DNA of 24,492 bases from Phycisphaerales bacterium UBA2396 (GTDB lineage Bacteria > Planctomycetota > Phycisphaerae > Phycisphaerales > UBA1924): positions 1 through 24,492 of the forward strand of contig DDSG01000095.1 in assembly GCA_002343325.1 (NCBI GenBank), given 5' to 3'. Shown here piece by piece: positions 1 to 6,927 of the stretch. Every line of letters begins with the position of its first letter. Positions within the stretch are counted from its first letter, which is position 1. The notes beneath the pieces were generated by a model, which was not told where the DNA came from, searched no databases, and was given only the letters and a program-made list of their open reading frames with translations. Made by a program: the position numbers and the translations under genes.

Positions 1-1319
1 CGTCTCGCCGCGGCGTGCTGCACGGCCAGGCCGATGGCGGCGGCGAGACGGGCCCCTCGCGATGGGTCGGCGTGTGCGGTGGCGAGCGCGGCCGCGTCGA
101 GGCACCCGCGCCAGACAGCCAGGGCATCGTGCGGGCGGAGCGACTCGATGGGCGCGCCTAGCGCCAGATCGGCCGTCTCGACAATCAGCGTCAGGTGTTC
201 GCCCAGCAGCGCGGCGATCAGTGAGGAGGCCCAGCGGAGACGAGTCTCGACGCGATCGAGCACGACGGGCGAAGGTGATGCACGAGAGATCCTGGCGAGG
301 TCGGACGACGCAGAGTGCAGCAGGACACGCAGGGCGGAGAGGCGTTCGAACTCGCGGCGGCGGTCGATTGCGGCGCGGCGTCGGGCGAACTCGAGCAGGG
401 TGGCCAGATCCGTCGGTGCGGGGACAAAGAGCCCCGCGCGGACCGAGTCGAGCGAGAGGCAGGTTTCGTCGATCCTGGCGGCGGAAGGGCCGGGCAGCGA
501 GAGCGAGGCGAGGCGGGTGAGCCGCTCGATCGCGATGCCGCGATGAACGGCGGATCGTGTGCAGCCGAAGTGTTCGGCGAGCGAAGAGGCGTCAGCGCCA
601 CGCAGGGAAGCGCGGAACATCACGCGCCGTTGAAACGCCGAGATCGGAGAAGGGTCATCAAAGCCGGGCTCGTGCGCGAGTAGGTCGCGGAGTCCCGCAA
701 CGCTTCGCCCGGTTCGTCCGGCGAGGTGCTTCGCGCAGCGGTCGAGCGACCAGCCGAGCCGACGGCGGTAGGTTCGTGCGCGGCGGAGGATCGCGGCTCG
801 CTCGTCGTTGGAGAGCCGGCGAAAGGACCCGACGCGGTCGAGATCCCCCGCGTGCGCGGATCGGAACGCCTCGACGACCGACGGCATGAAGGCCAGGCGG
901 TGCACGCCGTGCTGGTCGAGCGTTCGGCGGGCGACGAGTCCGCGGCGTCTCCAGCGTTCGATGGTCTTGACGCTTGCGCCGAACGCAGCCGCGATCGACG
1001 AGAGATCGAGCGCGCCCGCGGTACGAAGCGATTCGAACGAAAGCCCGGCATCTTTGGTGAGCGCTTCGGCCAATGCGGACAGGTTGGCCAGGAGCGATTC
1101 GCCAGAGACAATCCGCCCCAGGTCGGCGGAAGCGTCGGAACGGTACCCGGTGAGCCGGAACGTGATCCACTCGATGGGATAGGAGCCCGACGGATCAACC
1201 TCTGCCGCGAGTGCTTCGAGACGTTCGACGTGGGCGATGCGCTTGGCGGCCGGCGCGAAGCGGAGTTGGCGGGCAAGGTCCGCCAGGGCGGCGTCGGTGA
1301 TCTTGGGAAGCGCGGGCAT
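1..1319 (-). CDS. Sigma-70-like DNA-binding protein, planctomycete type (3' end outside window)
   Basis: The frame is open from an ATG at 1319 to the left edge: 439 codons without a stop, C-terminus missing. Residues 105-132 form a helix-turn-helix, with IAAAFGASVKTIERWRRRG inside it. A second HTH-like stretch lies near 246-265 (LAEHFGCTRSAVHRG). Residues about 365-439 resemble a worn sigma-70 region 2: EHLTLIV sits where NLRLVVS is expected, and DPSRGARLAAAIGLAVQHA where DPSRGFRFSTYATWWIRQA is expected. The N-terminal block with IEWITFRLTGYR resembles large planctomycete proteins annotated as sigma factors; that is from memory, not a search. It starts six bases after the mqnA stop, so co-transcription with mqnA is likely. 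No clear Shine-Dalgarno is seen. The aromatic promoter-melting residues of region 2 are missing in what is visible, so it may be an anti-sigma-like or DNA-binding regulator rather than a working sigma factor. Confidence 0.7.
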   Translation of the reverse strand, partial: MPALPKITDAALADLARQLRFAPAAKRIAHVERLEALAAEVDPSGSYPIEWITFRLTGYRSDASADLGRIVSGESLLANLSALAEALTKDAGLSFESLRTAGALDLSSIAAAFGASVKTIERWRRRGLVARRTLDQHGVHRLAFMPSVVEAFRSAHAGDLDRVGSFRRLSNDERAAILRRARTYRRRLGWSLDRCAKHLAGRTGRSVAGLRDLLAHEPGFDDPSPISAFQRRVMFRASLRGADASSLAEHFGCTRSAVHRGIAIERLTRLASLSLPGPSAARIDETCLSLDSVRAGLFVPAPTDLATLLEFARRRAAIDRRREFERLSALRVLLHSASSDLARISRASPSPVVLDRVETRLRWASSLIAALLGEHLTLIVETADLALGAPIESLRPHDALAVWRGCLDAAALATAHADPSRGARLAAAIGLAVQHAAAR

Positions 1320-1325
1320 CGGGGA

Positions 1326-2165
1326 TCAGGCGTACGCCGGAGCGTCCCACGCGAGCGGACCGTGCGGGAGCAACTCGGCGTCGGCGGCCTCCGCGATGAA
1401 CCGTTCCGCACCCTCTCGCTCGCGAACGCCGAGCTCATACCGCAGACGCGTGCCCAGGTATTCACGGGCAAGGTCCTCGGGCCAGCGATGCGCCGCCGCA
1501 CGTCGGGACACGATCCAGTCGAGGCGCGTCACGTTGTGCCGCCGTTGCCGATCGAGCAGCGCCGCCGCGGTCTGGATCCTCGGCTCCTCGACGCGCGAGG
1601 TGGGGGTCATCCACGCGGCGTACACAAAGGGAAGCCCGGTGCGGGCGTGCCACTCTTCGCCCAGGTCCATCTGGTACGGGTATCGCACCGCGGGCAGCGA
1701 CTCGGTCACGACCTTGTCGCCGATGAGCAGCACCGTGCGGGGCCACTCCTCGGCCCGGGCCGGGTCGGTCAGCGCGACCCGCTCGCGGGCGTCGAAGGGG
1801 ATCACACGCGTGCGGCGGCCGGTCCGCGCTCGGATCATGAGTTGCGAGAGGATCACGGAGGTGTGGCTGTCGGTGTCCGCGTGGATCTCCTCGATCTCAT
1901 CGAGCGGCACCGCGGAGAAGACCCGGACGGTCAGCGTCGGGCCGTCGCACCCGATCATGCCGACCGGCAGAATCGTCATCGGCTCGGGCGAGCGCACCGC
2001 GTCGACGATCGAGGCCAGCGCGATGTCCACCTCCCCACGGCTCAGCATGTCGATCATCCTCGCCGGGACCGCCGGCACGACCGACAGCCCCTCGACCCGA
2101 TCGAGCCCCTCGATCAGCGGGGCGGTGTTGAGATAGCGGACAACGCCCAGACGGACAGGTTCCAT
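1326..2165 (-). CDS. mqnA: MqnA-type chorismate dehydratase (menaquinone, futalosine pathway)
   Basis: This 279-residue protein matches the MqnA family in length and motifs. It begins VRLGVVRYLNTAPLIEGL, with the family LNTAPL signature at residues 12-17. A ligand-loop DSHTS follows near residue 98, then LLIGDKVV and later DLGEEWHARTGLPFVYAAW, the usual second-lobe signature of this periplasmic-binding-protein-like fold. MqnA dehydrates chorismate to 3-[(1-carboxyvinyl)oxy]benzoate in the cytoplasm, the first step of the futalosine route to menaquinone. No other mqn gene is visible nearby. Its downstream partner is the sigma-like gene, six bases away. The ATG at 2165 places the family motif at the expected distance from the N-terminus. 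MqnD belongs to the same superfamily, but LNTAPL and the DLGEEW stretch favour MqnA. Confidence 0.93.
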   Translation of the reverse strand: MEPVRLGVVRYLNTAPLIEGLDRVEGLSVVPAVPARMIDMLSRGEVDIALASIVDAVRSPEPMTILPVGMIGCDGPTLTVRVFSAVPLDEIEEIHADTDSHTSVILSQLMIRARTGRRTRVIPFDARERVALTDPARAEEWPRTVLLIGDKVVTESLPAVRYPYQMDLGEEWHARTGLPFVYAAWMTPTSRVEEPRIQTAAALLDRQRRHNVTRLDWIVSRRAAAHRWPEDLAREYLGTRLRYELGVREREGAERFIAEAADAELLPHGPLAWDAPAYA

Positions 2166-2201
2166 GCACGATCGTAGTGCCGGCCAGCCTCGGTGCGACC
2201 C

Positions 2202-2255
2202 AGCCCGCCGCCACCTGGTCTGCCAGCGGGCTCACGTCGATCGTGAGAACGATCG
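2202..2255. promoter_or_regulatory. Overlapping inverted repeats in divergent mqnA/acyltransferase spacer
   Basis: The 151-base spacer between the divergent genes holds several perfect inverted repeats. AGCCCGC (2202-2208) pairs with GCGGGCT (2226-2232), enclosing CTGG/CCAG. CTCACG (2231-2236) pairs with CGTGAG (2242-2247). CGATCGT (2238-2244) pairs with ACGATCG (2249-2255). The arms overlap, so not all hairpins can form together. The palindrome ACGATCGT recurs at 2168-2175 next to the mqnA start. This could be an operator region or a structured leader. GATC-rich palindromes are common in GC-rich genomes, so function is unproven. No convincing -35/-10 pair was found. Confidence 0.35.
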
Positions 2256-2316
2256 CCGGTGCCGGGTGGGGCGAAAGTGCGCTCCGGACGGGGGTTTGGC
2301 CGATGGGACGGGCGTG

Positions 2317-2979
2317 ATGTCTCGCGGACCCATTCTGGTTATCGGCGGTGGCGGGCATGCGCTCGTCGTCATCGAAGCGGCCCGTCGGGTCGGATTCGAG
2401 GTGATCGGGGTGTACGACGACGCCGATCGCTGCGTCGCCGTCGATCGGCTTGGTGTTCGAAAGGTCGGGCGGCTGGGCGAGGTCGGCCTGCGTGCGTCGG
2501 CGGGTCTTGGGGACGTGCCGGCGATCGTGGCGGTGGGGGATCTGAGAACCCGCGAGTCCCTTGTCGCGTCGCTGCCAGGGCCTTTCGCCACGGTGGTTCA
2601 TCCCGACGCCAGCGTCGAGCCCTCAGCAATGATCGGCGAAGGGGTGTACGTCGGCCCACGAGCGGTGGTGCACACGCTCGCACGCGTCGGGGCGCACGCC
2701 ATCATCAACACGGGCGCGATCGTTGAGCACGAGTGCGAGGTCGGGCCGGCCGCACACATTGCTCCCGGGGCAATTCTCGCGGGTCGCGTCCGGGTCGGGG
2801 CGGGGTCGATGATCGGGCTGGGGTCGAGGGTGCTGCCCGGCGTTCGGGTCGGTTCGCGTGCCGTCGTCGGGGCCGGGGCGGCTGTCATCCGGGATGTCCC
2901 CGACGGGACGACGGTCATCGGGGTGCCGGCGCGGGTGCTGACGCGGGCTGGGCCTCGGGCTGCGTCGGCGTTGGGCTGA
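2317..2979 (+). CDS. NeuD/PglD-type sugar O/N-acyltransferase
   Basis: This 220-residue protein has the two-part layout of the NeuD/PglD family. An N-terminal Rossmann-like half starts ILVIGGGGHALVVIEAA (residues 6-22). A left-handed beta-helix of hexapeptide repeats follows from about residue 95 to 205. The candidate catalytic His is His138 in AIVEHECEVG, as in PglD. The C-terminus VIGVPARVL is the normal family ending. Such enzymes move an acetyl group from acetyl-CoA onto a nucleotide sugar or sialic acid destined for surface glycans; the substrate cannot be read here. ATG 2317 puts the glycine motif right at the N-terminus; GTG 2314 directly before it is an alternative, and the frame stays open upstream to 2164 without family similarity. 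The last 65 bases overlap the convergent PEGA lipoprotein gene. Confidence 0.88.
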   Translation: MSRGPILVIGGGGHALVVIEAARRVGFEVIGVYDDADRCVAVDRLGVRKVGRLGEVGLRASAGLGDVPAIVAVGDLRTRESLVASLPGPFATVVHPDASVEPSAMIGEGVYVGPRAVVHTLARVGAHAIINTGAIVEHECEVGPAAHIAPGAILAGRVRVGAGSMIGLGSRVLPGVRVGSRAVVGAGAAVIRDVPDGTTVIGVPARVLTRAGPRAASALG

Positions 2980-3382
2980 GCTTCCCTGCGAGCCCCTTGG
3001 CGCGATCGATCAACTCCCGCTCAAACGTCTCGCGGTCCTGGCTGCGCTCGAACGAGGGAACAAGGTTGAAGTTCCAGCGGATCTCCGTCACCACGCCCGT
3101 GGGGATCGCCTCGGTGATCAGATCCGGGCCGACAAACTCGTAGAAGGGTGTTTCCGCGCGGGCCGAGGTGGCGACGGGCTCGTACCCGTCGAGCCGGAGG
3201 CGGACGTCGTAGGTCCCGTAGTGCAGGAACGAGGCGGACACGGGGGTCTTTCCCAGTTCGGTGTCGTTGACCCAGACGGTCGCCCCGGCGGGTTCGGAAG
3301 TGATGACCAGCCGGCGTTCTGCGCAGCCGCCCGCGACCATGAGCAGGGCGAGCGTGACGCAGGCACGAAGGGTCGGTGTCAT
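2915..3382 (-). CDS. PEGA-domain lipoprotein
   Basis: This 155-residue lipoprotein has a signal peptide ending in a lipobox (VAGGC, Cys20), then a PEGA-like domain at about residues 24-75 (LVITSEPAGATVWVNDTELG, ending near GTYDVRLRLDGYEP). PEGA domains are small beta modules common in surface-layer and envelope proteins. The remainder has no recognised domain and ends in a Pro/Ala-rich tail. Its ATG overlaps the lptB stop (ATGA, 4 bases), so translation is probably coupled to LptB. The low-complexity tail is encoded by the 65 bases that overlap the convergent acyltransferase gene, so it may simply reflect read-through into that gene's antisense. Predicted location is the outer membrane or periplasmic face; the link to LPS export is only by context. 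Confidence 0.85.
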   Translation of the reverse strand: MTPTLRACVTLALLMVAGGCAERRLVITSEPAGATVWVNDTELGKTPVSASFLHYGTYDVRLRLDGYEPVATSARAETPFYEFVGPDLITEAIPTGVVTEIRWNFNLVPSFERSQDRETFERELIDRAKGLAGKLSPTPTQPEAQPASAPAPAPR

Positions 3383-4146
3383 GATCCGCTCCTCGATGCA
3401 GCCGCCTGCTGATCATCGAACTCGTCTCCGCGGAAGAGCGAGCCGAGATAGGCACGGCGAACCAGTTCGCTGTTGATGAGCTCGCGGGGCGTGCCTTGCG
3501 CCAGCACCTTCCCCGAATCGATGATGTACGCCCGATCGCACACCCGAAGCGTCTGCTGCACGTTGTGATCGGTGATCAGGAAGGCGATGCCCATCGCGGC
3601 CAGCTTGCGGATCTCGGCCTGCAGATCCTCGACGGCGATGGGGTCCACGCCGCTGAACGGCTCGTCGAGCAGGATGAGCGTCGGCTCGGTGACCAGGGCG
3701 CGGGCGATCTCGAGCTTTCGGCGTTCGCCGCCCGAGCAGGTCCGCGCCGCGTGCGAGGCCTTGTGCGTCAGCCCGAAACGGGCCAGCAGCTCGTCCGCCC
3801 GTGCGCGTCGGGCGGCGGCGGAGAGGGGCCTGGTTTCGAGGATCGCCAGTAGGTTCTGCCGGCACGTCAGCCGCTGAAAGACGCTCGGCTCCTGCGACAG
3901 ATAGCCCATGCCGAGACGGGCCCGGCGGTACATCGGGAGGGACGACACGTCGCGGCCGTCAAAGGAAACCCGCCCGCCGTCGGCATCGATCATGCCGATG
4001 GTCATCCGGAAGCTGGTGGTCTTCCCGGCGCCGTTGCGCCCGAGCAGCCCGACCACCTCGGCCCGGCCGACCTCAAAGGAGACATCGTCGACCACGAGGC
4101 GGTCGTCGTAACTCTTGCGCAGTTTCGATGCTTCAAGCAGGGGCAC
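3379..4146 (-). CDS. lptB: LptB, ATPase of the LPS export ABC transporter
   Basis: This 255-residue protein is a single ABC ATPase domain of the usual LptB length. Walker A is GRNGAGKT (36-43), the Q-loop is YLSQEPSVF, the signature is CSGGERRKLEIARAL, Walker B is LILLDEPF and the switch His is in LITDHNVQQTL. The SQEPSVF stretch and DHNV after Walker B are typical of LptB rather than of the amino-acid importer ATPases. LptB powers extraction of lipopolysaccharide from the inner membrane with LptFG and LptC, none of which is in the window. The start is GTG 4146, supported by family alignment (EASKLRKSY close to the N-terminus) although no clear Shine-Dalgarno precedes it. It lies 23 bases after the DUF4870-like gene and overlaps the lipoprotein gene by 4 bases. 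Confidence 0.93.
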   Translation of the reverse strand: MPLLEASKLRKSYDDRLVVDDVSFEVGRAEVVGLLGRNGAGKTTSFRMTIGMIDADGGRVSFDGRDVSSLPMYRRARLGMGYLSQEPSVFQRLTCRQNLLAILETRPLSAAARRARADELLARFGLTHKASHAARTCSGGERRKLEIARALVTEPTLILLDEPFSGVDPIAVEDLQAEIRKLAAMGIAFLITDHNVQQTLRVCDRAYIIDSGKVLAQGTPRELINSELVRRAYLGSLFRGDEFDDQQAAASRSGS

Positions 4147-4169
4147 GGGTCAAGTCTAGCCGACAGGGG

Positions 4170-4547
4170 CTACCGGATGAACCGCAGGCAGATGGGGTAT
4201 CGGTAGCACTCCCCCCGTGCGGCGGCGATCGACCCCAGCACAATCCCGATGATCGCCACCACCGAAAGAGCCACCATGAGCACCACGCCCAGCCCGAGCA
4301 CGACGATCAGCGGGATGCAGATCAGGTAGTAGATGACCGTTGAAAGCTGGAAGTTCAGGACTTCCTTCCCGTGATCGTCGATGTAGTCGGACCGGTCCTT
4401 CTGGATCGACCAGAGGATGACCGCGGCCACTATGGTGAGCGGAAAGGCGACCGGCGAGAACGCGGTGGTCAGGTGGATCCACATCGCGTAGGTCCGCTCC
4501 CAGGGCTCGGTCTGGATCAGTGCCTTGTTCATCGTCATGACACTCAC
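4170..4547 (-). CDS. DUF4870-like small membrane protein
   Basis: This 125-residue protein has two hydrophobic regions, at about residues 30-48 and a long one at 73-109 that can span the membrane twice. Between them lies IDDHGKEVLNFQLS, the 'H-x-x-(E)-x-x-N-F-Q' stretch typical of DUF4870/TIC20-like small membrane proteins. Function is unknown. The GTG start at 4547 is favoured because GGGGAG (4555-4560 on this strand) sits seven bases upstream; ATG 4538 and 4532 are alternatives. It is the first gene of a probable three-gene transcript with lptB and the PEGA lipoprotein. Confidence 0.82.
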   Translation of the reverse strand: MSVMTMNKALIQTEPWERTYAMWIHLTTAFSPVAFPLTIVAAVILWSIQKDRSDYIDDHGKEVLNFQLSTVIYYLICIPLIVVLGLGVVLMVALSVVAIIGIVLGSIAAARGECYRYPICLRFIR

Positions 4548-4625
4548 GAGCGAGCTCCCCGCGGTTCGCCGGTCTTCCGGCCCAGCATCCTTGGGAATGG
4601 GGAAGGATACCTTTCGCGCCGGGCG

Positions 4626-4666
4626 GAAAGAACAATCGCACCCGCCGTCAGACTCGGCGGGTGCGA
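4626..4666 (-). terminator. Rho-independent terminator after the porin-like gene
   Basis: A perfect 12-base-pair stem (4636-4647 with 4655-4666; core CGCACCCGCC) encloses a 7-base loop. Read on the minus strand it is followed by TTGTTCTTTC. It lies 64 bases past the porin-like gene stop and before the DUF4870-like gene, so it separates the two transcripts. Confidence 0.85.
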
Positions 4667-4729
4667 CTCACAGTGGAGAGGTTTCTCCCCGTACGCCCCG
4701 GAAGGACGTCCGGTTCGGCCACTCGGGAG

Positions 4730-5671
4730 TTACCAGGTCAGTTCGAGATCGACCGTCACGCGGTCGCCGAAGATGTCGGCCTTGCTGTTGGTCAGGGGGT
4801 ACTCGTACGTCGCGCCGATGGAGGCGTGCGGATTGAGCTTGAACCGCCCGCCCACGCCGGCCCAGATCACCGTCGAACCCGCCACGTCGGTCGAACCAAG
4901 GTTCGAGTAGTCCACGCCGCCGACGGACAGGGGCGTGCGGGTGCCGTCGTCGAGGTAGTGCAGCCCGTGCAGCTCGATCATCGGGGCAAAGCCCTTGAAG
5001 ACCTCATAGTCGGCGTGCACGTCCCACTGCAGGACGTTGTTGCCCTTGTCATTGTCCAGCGGGAGTCGATCCGTCAGGCTGGCGATCAGGTGGAACTTGT
5101 CCCAGCCCTTGGCCACGCTGATGAACGGGCTCAGCTCCTGCACGCCGCCCTGAAGGACCTTCGCGTCGCCGTTGCCCATCTGGTAGCGGGCGCCGAACGT
5201 CGCGACAAAGTCCGCCTCGCGGTCGACGTAGAAGACGTACTTGAGCCCGGCGGCGATGTCGTTCCAGCCCTCGTCCTGAGGCAGGGCCTTCGCGTTGAGG
5301 TCGCTGTACCCGTCCTTGGTCGCGATAAACGCCAAACGCTCGGTCAGTGCGACACGGGCCTGCACCGCGTACACGCTCAGGTCGCCGCCCGCCAGGACGC
5401 TCTTGTCATCAAAGTTGTGGTGCAGGTACAGGAACCGGATCCCCGTGTTGTTGAAGGGGGTCTCGAAGTAGATGGGATTGCCCACGGGGTTGTAGAAGTG
5501 CTCGAACCCACGAAGCCCGCTGAAGAGGCCCTTCCAGCCCACTTCCGGATCGCTGTGCCAACGCTCCTTGCTCAGGAGGTACTCGGCCTTGGGGCTCATG
5601 GAGATCGATGTGTCCGGGGTGGTATCCGCGGTCAGAGCCGATCCCGACACGGCAAGCAACGCGACCAACAT
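4730..5671 (-). CDS. Outer-membrane beta-barrel (porin-like) protein
   Basis: This 313-residue exported protein has a short hydrophobic N-terminus (MLVALLAVSGSALTA), then many alternating aromatic/polar stretches such as TGIRFLYLHHNFD, AGLKYVFYVD, DFVATFGARYQMG and ASIGATYEYPL. It ends VTVDLELTW with a terminal aromatic residue, the usual outer-membrane barrel insertion signal. No specific family or substrate is recognised. The ATG at 5671 follows GAGAGGAG at a good distance. It is transcribed alone: a TTGACA-type promoter and inverted repeats lie upstream, and a strong terminator downstream. The protein implies a real outer membrane, in line with LptB next door. Confidence 0.75.
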   Translation of the reverse strand: MLVALLAVSGSALTADTTPDTSISMSPKAEYLLSKERWHSDPEVGWKGLFSGLRGFEHFYNPVGNPIYFETPFNNTGIRFLYLHHNFDDKSVLAGGDLSVYAVQARVALTERLAFIATKDGYSDLNAKALPQDEGWNDIAAGLKYVFYVDREADFVATFGARYQMGNGDAKVLQGGVQELSPFISVAKGWDKFHLIASLTDRLPLDNDKGNNVLQWDVHADYEVFKGFAPMIELHGLHYLDDGTRTPLSVGGVDYSNLGSTDVAGSTVIWAGVGGRFKLNPHASIGATYEYPLTNSKADIFGDRVTVDLELTW

Positions 5672-5695
5672 ACGACGCTCCTCTCTGATACTTCT

Positions 5696-5715
5696 GGTCT
5701 GCGGACAAGCAGACC
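5696..5715 (-). repeat. Inverted repeat in the porin-like gene leader
   Basis: GGTCTGC (5696-5702) and GCAGACC (5709-5715) form a perfect 7-base inverted repeat with a 6-base spacer. It sits between the proposed promoter and the Shine-Dalgarno, so it could be an operator or an RNA hairpin. No U-tract follows, so it is not a terminator. Confidence 0.45.
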
Positions 5716-5728
5716 GCTTAGTCTTCTG

Positions 5729-5758
5729 ATTCTTGGATCGTCTTATCCTCTATGTCAA
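5729..5758 (-). promoter_or_regulatory. Putative sigma-70 promoter for the porin-like gene
   Basis: On the minus strand a perfect -35 TTGACA (5753-5758) is followed after 18 bases by AAGAAT (5729-5734), a four-of-six match to TATAAT. It lies about 60-85 bases before the ATG at 5671, in the spacer behind the aldo/keto reductase gene. Confidence 0.45.
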
Positions 5759-5759
5759 C

Positions 5760-5773
5760 TTGAGAGGTCTCAA
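5760..5773. repeat. Palindrome next to the -35 box
   Basis: TTGAGA-GG-TCTCAA is a perfect 14-base inverted repeat one base from the proposed -35 hexamer at 5753-5758. Its place fits an activator or repressor site; binding is not shown by sequence alone. Confidence 0.35.
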
Positions 5774-5800
5774 AATCGAGTTTGTTCGCGCTGTGTTTGG

Positions 5801-6847
5801 TCAGGTCGTGGGGTCGGTGTGGAAAACCGATCGCAGCCAATCCACATCTTCTTGTGACAGAGGAGGTTGCGAAGAAGCCGACACATTGCACAACGCCTGG
5901 GCCGCGTTCCGGAAGCCCGGGATCACGGAGCAGACGTGCCCGTGCGCGAGCAGCCAACGTTGGGCCACCGAAGCAAGCACGGCCGTCGGGTCGTCACCCT
6001 GACGTGCGAACCGGGATCGCACGAGCGCGAGCTTTCGGCGGACGTCGCGCAGGGTGTCCGGGTTGAAGTCCTTGCGGTTGCGCCGGGCGTCGCCCTCGTC
6101 GAAGCTGGGCGGCCGATCCGGATCGAACTTGTCGAGCAGGATGCCCTGGTCGAGCGGGCCGAAGGCGACGAACGAGCAGCCGTGCTGCCTGCAGAGCGAC
6201 TTGACACGGCAGCCGGGGCGGACGAACGGGTCGTAGCGGAGGTTCGCTTTGCTTTGCAGCACGTGGGGGCGAAGGACGGGGATGGCCCGCTCGAAGTCGG
6301 CATCGGAGTAGGCGCTCTGGCCGATCGCGCGAACTTTGCCTTCTTTGACGAGCGCGTGCATGGTCTGGGCGGCCTCGTGGAGATAGTCATGATCTGGGAC
6401 CAGATCACCCGCAGCGTTGAAGGCCGGGCCGACGTACGAGCCGTGGTGGAAGTAGTAGATGTCGATGTAGTCGGTGCGGAGGTTGCGGAGGGATTGCTCG
6501 CACTGATGCCGAATGTGCGCGGGGTGGTAGGCGTAGGGAGCGGTGCCGCGGAAGTGCCCGACCTTGGTGGCGATGATCTGGGTCTCGCGCTTGACGCCGA
6601 TGGTTCGCAAGAGGGTGGCGAGGGTTCGCTCGGCGCGGCCGTTGCCGTAGATGTCGGCGTTGTCCCAGTGGTTGACGCCGTGATCGAGCCCGACGCGGAT
6701 GCCGGCGAGGACTTCCTGGTCGTTGACGTCGGCCCAGCCGATGGGCTGTCCGGTCTGGAGGGACCAGTTGGGTCCGCCCATCGTCCAGCAACCGAAGCCG
6801 ATTTCCGAGACATGGATGCCTGAGTTGCCGAGCGCGCGGTGCTTCAT
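5801..6847 (-). CDS. Aldo/keto reductase
   Basis: This 348-residue protein is a full-length aldo/keto reductase, the NAD(P)H-dependent TIM-barrel family that reduces carbonyls. It opens with the usual RALGNSGIHVSEIGFGCW. The catalytic tetrad can be placed: Asp62 and Tyr67 in WDNADIYGNG, Lys95 in IIATKVG, His134 in YIDIYYFHHG. The later VRAIGQSAYS matches the family's GKVRAIGVSN stretch, and VCSVIPGFRNAAQ its cofactor-binding PGxR motif. The stretch after the catalytic His (GSYVGPAFNAAGDLVPDHDY) looks like an insertion relative to minimal members. Substrate cannot be predicted. No clear Shine-Dalgarno precedes the ATG. It stands alone between the terminator at 6871-6903 and the porin promoter. 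Confidence 0.92.
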   Translation of the reverse strand: MKHRALGNSGIHVSEIGFGCWTMGGPNWSLQTGQPIGWADVNDQEVLAGIRVGLDHGVNHWDNADIYGNGRAERTLATLLRTIGVKRETQIIATKVGHFRGTAPYAYHPAHIRHQCEQSLRNLRTDYIDIYYFHHGSYVGPAFNAAGDLVPDHDYLHEAAQTMHALVKEGKVRAIGQSAYSDADFERAIPVLRPHVLQSKANLRYDPFVRPGCRVKSLCRQHGCSFVAFGPLDQGILLDKFDPDRPPSFDEGDARRNRKDFNPDTLRDVRRKLALVRSRFARQGDDPTAVLASVAQRWLLAHGHVCSVIPGFRNAAQALCNVSASSQPPLSQEDVDWLRSVFHTDPTT

Positions 6848-6870
6848 GAGAGGAAGGTAGGCGGGTGGAG

Positions 6871-6903
6871 AAACAAAGCGGCCCGACCATTGGGCCGGGC
6901 CGC
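6871..6903 (-). terminator. Rho-independent terminator after the ClpP-fold gene pair
   Basis: GCGGCCCG (6878-6885) pairs with CGGGCCGC (6896-6903) around a 10-base loop. On the minus strand the stem is followed by TTTGTTTCTCC. It lies 25 bases past the stop of the downstream protease-like gene and ends that transcript before the aldo/keto reductase gene. Confidence 0.75.
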
Positions 6904-6927
6904 GGGGAATCGGGATGAGATGGGGTC

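Noticed and set aside
620..1501. Open frame of 293 codons on the minus strand
   Set aside because: Wrong frame of the sigma-like gene; Arg/Ser/Pro-rich. The frame from 1319 has HTH and sigma-like motifs and normal composition.
726..2177. A 483-codon open frame on the plus strand
   Set aside because: Antisense to mqnA and to the sigma-like gene, with Arg/Asp/Gly-rich translation and no family motif.
4230..4340. Antisense small plus-strand frames over the DUF4870-like gene
   Set aside because: They lack a ribosome site and any membrane or domain pattern, while the minus-strand frame has membrane helices and the DUF4870 H-x-x-E-x-x-N-F-Q stretch.
5696..5715. GGTCTGC/GCAGACC hairpin as terminator of the aldo/keto reductase gene
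   Set aside because: No U-rich tract follows on the minus strand and it lies downstream of the porin promoter.
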